A stretch of 64,000 bases of DNA. It comes from an uncultured Campylobacter sp. Lineage in GTDB: Bacteria > Campylobacterota > Campylobacteria > Campylobacterales > Campylobacteraceae. Below are positions 55,552 through 64,000 of the stretch, one piece after another (position 1 is the first letter of the stretch; each line of letters starts with the position of its first letter). Under the pieces are notes generated by a model, which worked only from the letters and a program-made list of their open reading frames with translations, was not told the origin of the DNA and did not search any database. Location: the NCBI GenBank assembly GCA_934728065.1, contig CAKVDW010000007.1, positions 1-64,000 on the forward strand, written 5' to 3'. A program made the position numbers and the translations under genes.

Positions 55552-55760
55552 ATTTTGATGAGTTTTATTTCAGCCTCGTTTAAATCATAAAGTTTAAAGA
55601 CTAAATCATCAATATCACATTCGAGTTGTGAAGTGTCGGCACTTGAATTTTTAGCTTTTAAGGCTAAAATTTATCAACTCAATTTATTATTTTATCAATT
55701 AAATTCTTATTGCTAAAATTTAATTTGTGAATTAAAGCGTATTGTTCTAATTGAACTTGA
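55552..55760 (-). pseudogene. Relic 3' end of a Type IIG restriction-modification gene
   Basis: Minus-strand codons ending at 55552 read TSQLECDIDDLVFKLYDLNE and AEIKLIKI, matching TTKIEKDIDNLIYKLYNLTP and KEIEIIERR at the end of the intact Type IIG gene (57724). Upstream, after a frameshift and an in-frame stop, FSNKNLIDKIIN matches FSDKSKNLINEVVN. So at least 60 codons of a decayed C-terminus are visible. No start, no intact frame. Confidence 0.7.
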
Positions 55761-55800
55761 AAAATAAATTTATAGACCATAGCAAATCTTGCGTTAAAAG

Positions 55801-55832
55801 TAAATTTTCAAGGCTTTTGCCTTGAAAATTTA
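55801..55832. terminator. Perfect hairpin downstream of brnA
   Basis: 14-bp stem TAAATTTTCAAGGC / complement with TTTT loop, 61 nt past the brnA stop. U-run afterwards is weak on both strands, so termination strength is uncertain. Confidence 0.5.
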
Positions 55833-55892
55833 GACTTCAAACACTCATTAAGCGTTTTTTTAAAATCAATCCTTGTCATTTTTACATTCTTT

Positions 55893-56096
55893 TTAAATGT
55901 GGATTTCAAGCCTTTTGCTCGCGCATTGATTTAAAAAGATATTCATCAACACTTGGTAAGGCACGCCTTGCTTGTTTGCCATAGCCTTAAAATACTCTAT
56001 GGTTTCGACATTTAAATTTATCGAAATCTGCTTTTTTCGTGCCTTTTGCGTGTAGGGATTTGGCGCGGACTTTGAAAAATCATATTCTTTTTTCAT
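55893..56096 (-). CDS. brnA: BrnA-like antitoxin
   Basis: 67 residues: basic N-terminus with ARKKQISINLNVETIEYFKA, a ribbon-helix-helix DNA-binding pattern, then PYQVLMNIFLNQCASKRLEI. AAGGAG lies 5 nt upstream inside the toxin gene's 3' end. Normally neutralises BrnT and represses the operon. Since brnT is broken here it may be an orphan antitoxin. Confidence 0.8.
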   Translation of the reverse strand: MKKEYDFSKSAPNPYTQKARKKQISINLNVETIEYFKAMANKQGVPYQVLMNIFLNQCASKRLEIHI

Positions 56097-56364
56097 AAAA
56101 ACTCCTTATATTGATTTTGCTCATTTTGCGTTGCTTTTCTTGCTGAAATTAGCCTAACTGTCAGCCCATCTTGCCTCACAAACAATGCACCACAACTAAA
56201 ATTCTAAGCTTTTTACTCATACCTAAAATCACAAATCTTTCCTCATTTTTTGAATGTGTTTCATCATAAATCACCCTCGCAAAATCATCATCAAAACTTA
56301 CGCCGTGTTTGATGAGATTGCTCTTTGCTTTGGCTTCGTCCCACTCAAATTTTATCTTTTTCAT
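56093..56364 (-). pseudogene. brnT: BrnT-like toxin gene with frameshift
   Basis: The readable frame (56176-56364) gives MKKIKFEWDEAKAKSNLIKH, GVSFDDDFARVIYDETH and LVVVHCL, then stops. One frame over, the DNA continues RQDGLTVRLISARKATQNEQ and NQYKEFL, the typical BrnT ending, with stop overlapping brnA's ATG. A one-base deletion (or two-base insertion) near 56178-56182 explains it. The lost part holds the conserved R-x-S-A-R-x-A-T, so the toxin is probably inactive. A sequencing error is the alternative. Confidence 0.8.
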
Positions 56365-56433
56365 AATGATATTATATACAAAATATAATGATATTTTGCT
56401 TAATAAGACTCATTTGTCGTTTTATTTAAGGCT

Positions 56434-56470
56434 TTGATGAGTTTTATTTCAGCCTTGTTAAATCATAAGG
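56434..56470 (-). pseudogene. Second short relic of the Type IIG tail
   Basis: GATGAGTTTTATTTCAGCCT is identical to DNA in the relic at 55558-55577, and the next 17 bases differ only slightly. Minus strand gives KAEIKLIKA in one frame. It lies upstream of brnT in the gene-poor 56365-56572. Confidence 0.6.
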
Positions 56471-56572
56471 CGTTTTAGTGTGAAAATTAGCATAAAATAA
56501 ATGGTGCTGAATGCTTTTTTTGATGATGGGGTTGGAGAAAAATTTTAGGGCTGATTTTTTGTGTGTTGAAAT

Positions 56573-57724
56573 TCAATTTATCGGCATTGTAGGATTATCG
56601 CATACGATATTATACAAGGCATAAAATCCTATTTCATTCATTATTAAATCTCTTATTATTTGCTCATTTTGCAAAAGCATTGCTAATTCTAGGTTATGTT
56701 TGCTTTCGCTAAAAAGCATTTCGCACAACTTACTATTAAATTCCGTGATTGACAATTTCCTTTTTGTTTTTCTAGCTATGTTCGCTGTAATTTTTCTAAT
56801 ATACTTTAAAAGAATATCGGTAACTTGTTTGGCATTATTGTATAATATAGTAAAATAGTATTTTTCAATATCTAAATTCATCTCTAAATTTGTGTCTATT
56901 CCTTTACCTTGATAAATATCATAACAATAATTTTCTCTAAAATTTTCGCCTCGATAATCATCGTTAAGTATAAATATAGCACAACAAGCATATATAGAAA
57001 CAAGTCCAAAAAGCTTCTTTGTATTTTGATTTCCTATCAAATAGATACGATATGCTGATTTATTGCTGTTAAATATATTGCATTCACATAATGTAGAAAT
57101 ACATTCAATTTCTCGAAAATTTTGTTCTTTTAAAAAAGTGATGGTTTTGGGGTCAATATATTGAATTTTATCCTTAAAGGCACAAAATCCAAGCAAAATT
57201 TTTAAGTATCCCAAAAATAAATCATTAAGAGAAATCTTAAATTGATGATAAATTATAGGTCGCTTTATTTCTACTTTGGCTGATGCCTTGATTTCATCTA
57301 ATGTGTATTGTTTATCTTTGGATAGCCCATTAACACATTTTTGCGCCTTTTTAAAAAAAATCTCTTCATCTTTTTGGCTTGTAAAAGAACCCATAAATTC
57401 TATATTCTTTCCATTTTCTGTTTGAGTAATTGTTGGCTTAAAAGGAGTAGTTATTTCATTGCCACTTTTTACTAAAATATCTTGTCCGTCTATTTTGGCT
57501 TGAAATTGTCGTGTCTTATTTCTATCTCGTTTTGGATTTACCATAACATTAGCAAAGTCAAAAAATTTAACTAAATTGCTATCTATATCAGCCATAGCAT
57601 TATTACAAGCTCTACATAGTATTTCCTTTGATTTAAGCTTGCCACCCAAAGCGTTGGGGATAATGTGTTCTAATGATTTATTATTGTCAGTAAGTTTTTC
57701 TCCGCAAAGATAGCATTTTGACAT
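56573..57724 (-). CDS. HNH-endonuclease-domain protein linked to Type IIG gene
   Basis: 383 residues. N-terminal HNH with zinc cysteines: CYLCGEKL (C4, C7), LEHIIPNALGGKLKS and CRACNN (C37, C40). The rest (about 60-383) is not recognised. ATG shares one base with the stop of the Type IIG gene (TAATG), so they form one unit. Inferred: a second nuclease of the restriction locus. When the Type IIG frame is OFF, ribosomes stop 3 kb earlier and this gene may be poorly expressed. Confidence 0.8.
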   Translation of the reverse strand: MSKCYLCGEKLTDNNKSLEHIIPNALGGKLKSKEILCRACNNAMADIDSNLVKFFDFANVMVNPKRDRNKTRQFQAKIDGQDILVKSGNEITTPFKPTITQTENGKNIEFMGSFTSQKDEEIFFKKAQKCVNGLSKDKQYTLDEIKASAKVEIKRPIIYHQFKISLNDLFLGYLKILLGFCAFKDKIQYIDPKTITFLKEQNFREIECISTLCECNIFNSNKSAYRIYLIGNQNTKKLFGLVSIYACCAIFILNDDYRGENFRENYCYDIYQGKGIDTNLEMNLDIEKYYFTILYNNAKQVTDILLKYIRKITANIARKTKRKLSITEFNSKLCEMLFSESKHNLELAMLLQNEQIIRDLIMNEIGFYALYNIVCDNPTMPIN

Positions 57725-60700
57725 TATCGCCTTTCTATAATCTCAATTTCTTTTGGAGTTAGATTATACAACTTATAAATAAGATTGTCAATATCCTTTT
57801 CTATCTTTGTAGTGTCGGTTTGCGAATTCTCTTTTTTAATCTCTAAAATTTGATTTGCCAAATTCACAACTTCATTGATTAAATTCTTGCTTTTATCACT
57901 AAATTCAAAAATAGGTAAAGTCTCTAAATTATTTTTGTTAATTCCTAAATATCCACCAGCCAAATGTTTATCCTTGAATTTATGAGTAAAAACATAATTC
58001 ATAAATTTGCTATTTAAAATTCCCAAAATTAGTAAAGGATTTAATCCCATAAAATCATAAATAGCATATATGCCCACGCCTATGGCAAGTGGTGTTTTTA
58101 TATAACACGCTTCAAGTTGCTTTGTCATTCCTGCGATAACGATTTTTTCATTACACCAAAATTTCCATTTTTCTGTTGATACAGCATTATTTGGCGCAAT
58201 TTGCGGATTTTTATAAGTGTGTTTCATATATTTAACTAAGTTAGTATTGATTAAATATCTATCAATGTTTCCACTTACTGCAAAAGGAATGGAATTTTCT
58301 TTTTTGTCGCTTGCATTTGATAAAAATTCTACTATGGATTGAGCTTGAAAACCAGCTAAACCTGATTGAATTTTTAATCCAAATTCAGCAAAAGTTTTAA
58401 ATCTATCCCAATCAATAAATTTAATTTGTTTAAGATTTTGAGCCAATAAATCATCTTGCATTTCAATAAAAAAGCGTTCAAATTTAGCATTATTACCACC
58501 TAAAACTATGATAGGATATACAGAAGCGTTATCAAAGGTATTGACATTTGAAATATCAATGCAATGTCCTAATAATTTTTCCTTTATTAACATATCCAAA
58601 GTATTTTTTGCATATTTTGCAACTAAAAATTTATTAGGAATAATCCAAGCAAAACAACCATTTTTCGCCCTTAACTTTAAGCCTAACAATACAAATAAAA
58701 GATAAATATCATAAAGCCCACTTATATTTGGGTAAGTTTTTCTATAAATATCCTTACTTTGAGTATTTGATTTAGATAAATCAAGTGTGCTAATATACGG
58801 CGGATTTCCCACTACCAAATCAAAGCCCATAAATTCGCCATTTTCGTTTAAAACCTCAGGGAATTCAAAACGCCATTCAAAGGGCTTTTTGCTTTCTAAA
58901 TTAAAAATGCTTTCATATTCTTTTTTAAGTGCGCTAAATTCAAGCCTTGCTTTGCTCTCATCAAAGTCAAAAAAGCTGAAACTTTGAGCGATATAAAGGC
59001 TTAAATTCTCATCATCTTTTGCTAAAAAATTGCCGTATTTTTTCGAGTATGCCTCGCATTTTGCGGTAAAGGCTTTTATTTCTTTGTTGAATTTGTCCTT
59101 AAAACAAAAGGTGCGAAAGCTTTCTTTAAGGGCTTTTATCTCTTTTTCTATGTGCATTTTGTCGTCAAAAAAGCCCTCTTTGTAGTCTTTGATAACGCTT
59201 TTGTATTTTTGCATTCGCTCTTTTATGTTTGGATAGTGCGTCAAAGAGCGGTTAAGCTCAAAATAACTTATGAGTGAGTTACCGCATTTAATGTTTATGT
59301 CGATATTTGGTAGGGTTTGCATTTGATGAATTTCATCATTTAAATTCTCATCAAAGCCATCATCGTCTTTTTGCAAATAATAAGAATTTTTCAAAAGCTC
59401 TATCCAAAGGCGGAGTTTGGTTATCTCGCAGGAATTTTCGTTGATATCCACGCCAAAAAGGTTGTTTTCGATGATTTGCTTTTTGAGCGTAAAAAGGGCT
59501 TTTTGGATAGCGTGGCTTTCATCGTTTTTGATTTTGGGCTTTTTGTAAGCGTAAATTTCGCCATTTGGCTTGGTGATGACAAGTTCATCGCTTAAAAGCG
59601 CGAGTTCGCAAGGATTAAGCCTTTGGGCTAAGCCAAGAGCGTGGTAAATGGCTATCATTTCATTTAAGGCTGATACCAAAAAATGCCCACTACCAACGGC
59701 TGGGTCGCAAATGCGAATGGAATTTAGCACGGCTTTAAACTCTTGCACCTTTGTGCTAAAATCCCTATCAATGCGTTCTCTTAACGCCTTTAAATCCTCG
59801 CATTGCCATTTAAATTTATCATTAAATTTGCTTAAAATCACTTTTTCAAGGCTTGTGCGGCACATATAGCTTGTGATGAAACTTGGCGTGTAAAAGCTAC
59901 CCTCTTTGTAGCCGTTGAGCTTTTCAAAGACGAGTCCTAGCACCGATGAGCTGATGAGTTCTTTTTGCAAGGCTAGTTCGGGGCTTTTTTCATCGCTGCC
60001 AAAGTCAAAGGCGTCTAAAAATTCAAAGATATAAACAAGCAAAGGCACAGAGCCTGCTTTTTTCTTGGCGTTTTTGTCTTTAATTTGCGTTTTGGCAAAA
60101 TAAGGCAAAGTGGCACTGTCATCAAGGGCTGAAATGTCGAGTATTTCGCGCTCTATGGCTTGCTTTTGAAAAAGGGCTGAGTTAAGATAAGGCAAATAAT
60201 CAAGCGTGGAATTTGCCCTGTCTTTTGGCTTTTTGGCTAAAATTTCAAAGAAAAGTTGGGATAGGGCTTTGAAATTTCGCACCTTGTTTGGATTAAGGAA
60301 TTTTAGGCTTTCATCATCGTTAAAACGCACCAAATTCGCCTCGATGAGTTTGAGAAACAAAATGCGGTTTAGCCACAGCACGACAAAGCTCATAACGCGT
60401 TCAAAGTCTTGTTTGTCTTGGGGGAGCTTTGCTAAAATAGCGTTGTAAAGGGTGTTTGCGCTTTGTGAGCTTGGCTTTATAAGCAACTTTGAGCTTTCTT
60501 TCACCTCGCACAAACCTAAAATGTATAAAAGTTCCTCGTAAAAGGCTGAATTTAGGCTGTTGGCGTCATTTGGGTTAAACTCATCAAGCAAAAAATCCTT
60601 GTGAAAGGCTTTGAAAATAGGCTTTAAACTTTTAAAATCCGCCTTATCTTGCGCTAAAATGGGCTTTAAGTTAAGATGAAAGCCCTTTAAACTTGGCTTT

Positions 60701-61352
60701 TCGTGGGCATCTTGGGAGATAGATTTTAAATACTCAGGTGAATTTAAAATCTTGCTTGTTTCTTTGTAAAATTCATCGGTGCTGCCTTTAAAAAGGGAAT
60801 TTGGATTTGTGAAGTTGGCATAAAGCGTGATAAAATGCTTGTTTGTGGCAAAGAGCCTTTCAAATTCTCTTGCCTTAAAGATATAAAAATCATAAAAATT
60901 TGTGATGATGATGAACTTTATGCTAGAATTTGGGCTTTTAGTGCCTAAATTCTCATAGTTAAATCCCCCCCCCCGTCAGCATTTCGTTGTCTTAAATAAT
61001 ACAAAATGCACTCGGCAAGGGCTTTGCAATTTACATTTTGTGGGCTAAAAAATTCCTTTGAATTTTCGGGCTTTTTCGCCTCAACAAGCACGGAAATTTC
61101 GCCATTTTTGAGTAAGATTAAATCCACTTCGCTTTTGCCTTCTTGTTTAGCCTTAATGCTCGTTTTAAATTGCAAGCCTTGCAAAAAGGGCGCAAGAGCG
61201 TTTGCCACAAGGGCGTCTTCGTTTTGCTCTGCATTTAAATTTGCCTTGTATGTGGCAAATGTGCGCTTAAAATCCTCGAATTCGCCCTGCAAAATGGGCT
61301 TTTTCTCATACAAGGGGCTGAAAAAGTCGTTTAAAGCTAGAAATTCAAGCAT
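57724..61352 (-). CDS. Phase-variable Type IIG restriction-modification enzyme, OFF here by poly-G frameshift
   Basis: One gene of about 1,209 codons split by G10 at 60965-60974. Part 1 (from ATG 61352, AAAGGA 6 nt upstream) carries the nuclease motif D77...E91-A-K93 and then reads NADGGGDLTMRI and stops at 60945. Part 2, open from the tract to 57724, starts FNYENLGTKSPNSS and has the methylase motifs DPAVGSGHFL (motif I) and GNPPYIS (motif IV) and a C-terminal recognition region. G8 or G11 would join the frames. Resembles the Eco57I/CjeI group and the phase-variable Cj0031 of C. jejuni. In the OFF state only a 135-residue nuclease fragment is made. Confidence 0.9.
60965..60974 (-). repeat. 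Poly-G(10) tract in Type IIG gene
   Basis: Ten G in the coding strand after AAT GCT GAC. G10 leads to a stop; G8/G11 restores the frame. Confidence 0.92.
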
Positions 61353-61368
61353 CACATATCCTTTAACT

Positions 61369-61962
61369 TCATTTTAAAAGCTTGTTTATCCAAAGCACCA
61401 TATCATCACCAAGCAAATTCAAAGCCTCGTCAAAGCTTGATATAGCTGAATCTGGCGTGAGCCTTTGCACAGGAATTTTATAACTAAAATGCCTTGAGCC
61501 TAAAAGTTTTGCATTTTTGTGTGAAATCAAGCTTGCGCTTAATTCCAAATGAATGTAGCTTTTATCCTTTTGAAAGACTTGTTCAAAGGCATCAAGCCTG
61601 CTTTCAAGCACTAAATCAGCCTGAATTTCACTGCCTGCATTAAGCACTACCTTGAAAAGCTTGTTTTTTTCAAATTTTGTTGCAAGTAGGCTTGTTAAAG
61701 AACTTGCGGGTGAATTTTTCCACGAGTGTTTGGAGTAAGCGCTTAATTCACTGTCTTTTATGTAAGTGATTTCATTGCTTTTTAAATAAAACACAGTTTG
61801 AATGGGAGCTATCTTAATGCTTTTTTTACCGCTGTTTTTGTTTTGAAGCACTATTTTATCATTAGCTTTGAGTATGTGAGTTGTTGGGCTAGCTTGAGGA
61901 GCTGGAGCTAGGGAACAAGCGCTAAAAATGATTAAAAATAAAAGTAAGAGGTAGTTTTTCAT
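61369..61962 (-). CDS. Outer-membrane-type lipoprotein of the Mla/Iam transporter
   Basis: 197 residues. Signal peptide MKNYLLLLFLIIFSAC with lipobox FSAC. The rest resembles the ABC-transport auxiliary (PqiC/YmbA-like) lipoproteins. 2 bp after mlaD. Probably links the inner-membrane transporter to the outer membrane. Confidence 0.78.
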   Translation of the reverse strand: MKNYLLLLFLIIFSACSLAPAPQASPTTHILKANDKIVLQNKNSGKKSIKIAPIQTVFYLKSNEITYIKDSELSAYSKHSWKNSPASSLTSLLATKFEKNKLFKVVLNAGSEIQADLVLESRLDAFEQVFQKDKSYIHLELSASLISHKNAKLLGSRHFSYKIPVQRLTPDSAISSFDEALNLLGDDMVLWINKLLK

Positions 61963-61964
61963 TG

Positions 61965-62726
61965 TTATTCTCCGGGAGCTGGTTTGTTTTTACTGCTTTT
62001 AAAAAAGATGTCTGATGGGCTTTTTTGCAAATTTATAATAAGCTCATTTATTTGCAAAAGAAGCTGTTCTAAAAGCTCAAGGTCAGTGTTTAAAGAATCA
62101 GCCATTAGGGTCATTTTTTGGGAAACCAAATTAAAATTTGTAACGGCTGGGTTTAAACTTTTGTCCAAATCCTTGCTTAAATTCGCAAAATTTTGCAAAA
62201 GTGAGGAAAAATTCTTAATATTATTGTCGCTAAATAAAAGCCTCAATCTCTCATCAGTAAAGCGAACCAGCTCTAAAAATTTATCCCCTTGCTTGTCTAT
62301 TGCTGAAAGTAAGCTTTCTTTGACCTTTATGGTAGGAATTTCGCCTGATTTAGACTCTAAAAGCTTGGTTTCGCCATCTTCTGTGTATAATTCCACATAT
62401 TTAAGCCCTGTGATACCTTGTAAAGCAAGGCTTGCGTAAGTTTTTTCAGTGATGGGCGTGCCTTGTTTTACCTTTATGAGTATCCTCACTTCTACGCCTT
62501 GAGTGGTGTCTATGCTTGTTTCCTCAACAGTTCCTATATCAACTCCAAGCAAGCGAACAGGTGTTTTTACTCCAAGACCTGAAATAGACTCTTTGGTAAA
62601 AATTTGATAATACTCAAATTTTTCCTTATGAGAAAAGCCACTCAGCCATATCATAAAAAACAAGGATATAAAAAATACCCCAAAGACAAAGATGCCTATG
62701 TAAAGATAATTTGCTTTATTTTCCAT
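61965..62726 (-). CDS. mlaD: MCE-domain substrate-binding protein of phospholipid ABC transporter
   Basis: 253 residues. One N-terminal membrane helix (about 7-28), MCE domain about 35-120 with SGLGVKTPVRLLGVDIGTVE and LQGITGLKYVEL, then a helical tail. Anchors in the inner membrane and presents lipid to the transporter. 3 bp downstream of the ATPase gene. Confidence 0.88.
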   Translation of the reverse strand: MENKANYLYIGIFVFGVFFISLFFMIWLSGFSHKEKFEYYQIFTKESISGLGVKTPVRLLGVDIGTVEETSIDTTQGVEVRILIKVKQGTPITEKTYASLALQGITGLKYVELYTEDGETKLLESKSGEIPTIKVKESLLSAIDKQGDKFLELVRFTDERLRLLFSDNNIKNFSSLLQNFANLSKDLDKSLNPAVTNFNLVSQKMTLMADSLNTDLELLEQLLLQINELIINLQKSPSDIFFKSSKNKPAPGE

Positions 62727-62729
62727 TTT

Positions 62730-63455
62730 TTATCCCATAAATTTTTCATATAAGTGTATATCGTGTTTATAAAGTTCTTCTTTAGTGCCGATAAAGGCGA
62801 TTTTTTTATCCTGTAAAATCAAAAACCTATCCAAAATACTACGCATACTCTCTTTGTCGTGAGTTACCAGCACAACGGTTAAATTTAATCCTTGCTTTAA
62901 AGCCAAAACAAGTTCATCAAATTCACGCGAGCTGTGCGGGTCAAGCCCTGAGGTCGGCTCGTCCAAAAAAAGCAACTTGCTGTCAAGCGCTAAAGCCCGC
63001 GCAATAGCCACGCGCTTTACCATACCACCGCTTAACTCGCTTGGATAAAGCCTTGCAACACTCTCATCAAGCCCAGCCATTTTAAGCTTCATAAAAACAA
63101 GCTCTTTGATAGAATGCTCGCTTAAATGCGTGTATTCTCTTAAGGGCATAGCAACATTTTCATAAACTGTAAAAAAGCTAAACAGCGCGCCAAACTGAAA
63201 AACCACGCCCCAAGCCTGTCTTAAACTTAAAGCGTCTTTAGAATTTATCTTTCTTAATTTTTTGCCTAAAATTTCATACTCGCCGCCATCAAAATGCTCA
63301 AGCATTAGCATTTGCTTTAAAATCACCGATTTACCCGAACCAGAGCCACCCAAAACGCCAAAAATTTCATTTTCTTCAATCTCAAAGCTGATTTTATCGT
63401 GTATGAGCTTAACGCCAAAACGAGTTGTAATGTCCTTTGCCTTAATGATACTCAT
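62730..63455 (-). CDS. mlaF: ABC transporter ATPase, MlaF (IamA) type
   Basis: 241 residues. Walker A GGSGSGKS (35-42), Q-loop WGVVFQFGALFSF, signature LSGGMVKRVAIARAL, Walker B LLFLDEPTSGLDP. The LSGGM signature and QFGALF are MlaF hallmarks. C. jejuni calls it iamA (invasion-associated marker). Overlaps mlaE stop by 1 nt. Confidence 0.9.
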   Translation of the reverse strand: MSIIKAKDITTRFGVKLIHDKISFEIEENEIFGVLGGSGSGKSVILKQMLMLEHFDGGEYEILGKKLRKINSKDALSLRQAWGVVFQFGALFSFFTVYENVAMPLREYTHLSEHSIKELVFMKLKMAGLDESVARLYPSELSGGMVKRVAIARALALDSKLLFLDEPTSGLDPHSSREFDELVLALKQGLNLTVVLVTHDKESMRSILDRFLILQDKKIAFIGTKEELYKHDIHLYEKFMG

Positions 63456-64000
63456 TAAATTCCAGCCTGAGTTAAGAAAATAGAGAAAATCGCATCAAAG
63501 GCAATCACCCAAAATATCGCATTCACCACGCTTTTTGTCGTGTAAATACCTATGCTTTCTGTGGTATTTTTAACCTCAAAACCTCTAAAACAGGCTATAA
63601 GCCCTATTAAAAAGCCAAACATAGGAGCTTTGGCAATACCGATGATGATGTGTTTAAGCTCCACAGCCTCTTTAAACCGTCTCATAAATTCAAGAAAATT
63701 AATCTGCAAACTCAAATCCGCCACAACCATACCGCCAAAAATACTTACTATATCAGCCACAGCAACGATAAAAGGCATAGCTAAAGTAAGAGCCATAACC
63801 CTTGGCAAGATGATAAATTTCGTAGAACTAAAGCCCATAGTATTCATCGCATTAATTTCATCAGTAATTTTCATCACGCCAATTTGCGCCGTGTATGAAC
63901 TAGCACTGCGTCCTGCAATAACGATAGCAGCGATAAGCGGGGCGATTTCTCTCGTGGCTGAAATGCCGACTAAATCCACGATGAAAATATTTGCGCCAAA
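63455..64000 (-). CDS. mlaE: MlaE (IamB) permease, 5' part outside window
   Basis: C-terminal 181 codons; the frame stays open to the window end. Conserved PLIAAIVIAGRSASSYTAQI, GTM-like MNTMGF block and several membrane helices. Membrane part of the lipid transporter with MlaF. Confidence 0.9.
   Translation of the reverse strand, partial: FGANIFIVDLVGISATREIAPLIAAIVIAGRSASSYTAQIGVMKITDEINAMNTMGFSSTKFIILPRVMALTLAMPFIVAVADIVSIFGGMVVADLSLQINFLEFMRRFKEAVELKHIIIGIAKAPMFGFLIGLIACFRGFEVKNTTESIGIYTTKSVVNAIFWVIAFDAIFSIFLTQAGI

Noticed and set aside
57724..60591. A separate 955-residue methylase starting at TTG 60591
   Set aside because: The TTG is in the middle of a continuous open frame that begins at the G tract; no ribosome-binding site.
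60592..60944. Apparent 350-bp gap between the Type IIG fragments
   Set aside because: Not intergenic: the downstream frame stays open from the poly-G tract through it; it is coding sequence of the split gene.

Overview
The window is an AT-rich chromosomal segment of a Campylobacter species (Campylobacterota). Evidence is gene content and order that match, from memory, the C. jejuni chromosome: argS-tatA-gmk-acidic protein-fliR-ABC ATPase-tsf-rpsB, petABC next to mnmG, serB-cheW-cheA-cheV-lpxH-greA-lpxB, the mutY/periplasmic protein/MFS permease/radical SAM block and the Mla-type (IamA/IamB) transporter. Poly-G tracts in coding DNA and DUF2920 ('617 family') paralogues also fit Campylobacter. 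I cannot name the species.

Layout. 1-1343: 5' part of a chemoreceptor whose sensor domain carries an amino-acid-binding motif. 1548-7751: a defence cassette on the minus strand (DUF262/DUF1524 GmrSD-like protein, EcoRV-like endonuclease, D12 adenine methylase, helicase-nuclease fusion). 7796-17300: housekeeping (ilvD, argS, tatA, gmk, acidic protein, fliR, LolD-like ATPase, tsf, rpsB). 17595-20474: small accessory island (relic zinc-finger ORF, PIN-like/ImmA toxin-antitoxin-like pair with a palindromic operator candidate, ClbS/DfsB protein). 20612-23540: cytochrome bc1 complex. 23632-29839: three DUF2920 paralogues around mnmG, two with poly-G tracts placed where they can switch the protein. 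29857-34992: ribE, pgeF, small ORF, cyclophilin, yebC, lptF/G-like, pth, rplY. 35123-37216: a second DUF262/DUF1524 gene lying between rplY and tal. 37265-46004: tal, serB, cheW, cheAY, cheV, lpxH, greA, lpxB, with an untranslated stretch (43564-44210) full of palindromic repeats. 46021-50730: BcgI-like restriction-modification genes (specificity subunit, nuclease-methylase) with a Fic gene between them. 50804-55093: periplasmic protein, mutY, MFS permease, radical SAM. 55090-61352: hicAB, brnTA with a frameshifted toxin, relic tails of a Type IIG gene, an HNH protein and a phase-variable Type IIG enzyme that is OFF here (G10). 61369-64000: Mla-type lipid transporter.

Working together. Four separate restriction/defence loci are interleaved with conserved genes. 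Two of the most informative points are (i) poly-G control: G12 at the start codon of one DUF2920 gene, G7 near the 3' end of another (it decides between two C-termini) and G10 in the Type IIG gene (G8 or G11 would restore it); and (ii) relic 3' ends of a Type IIG gene lying downstream of the present one among toxin-antitoxin genes, which suggests repeated replacement of the enzyme's C-terminal, specificity-determining part. The DUF2920 proteins show a Ser/Asp/His arrangement typical of alpha/beta hydrolases. No tRNA, rRNA, CRISPR array, insertion sequence or prophage was seen.
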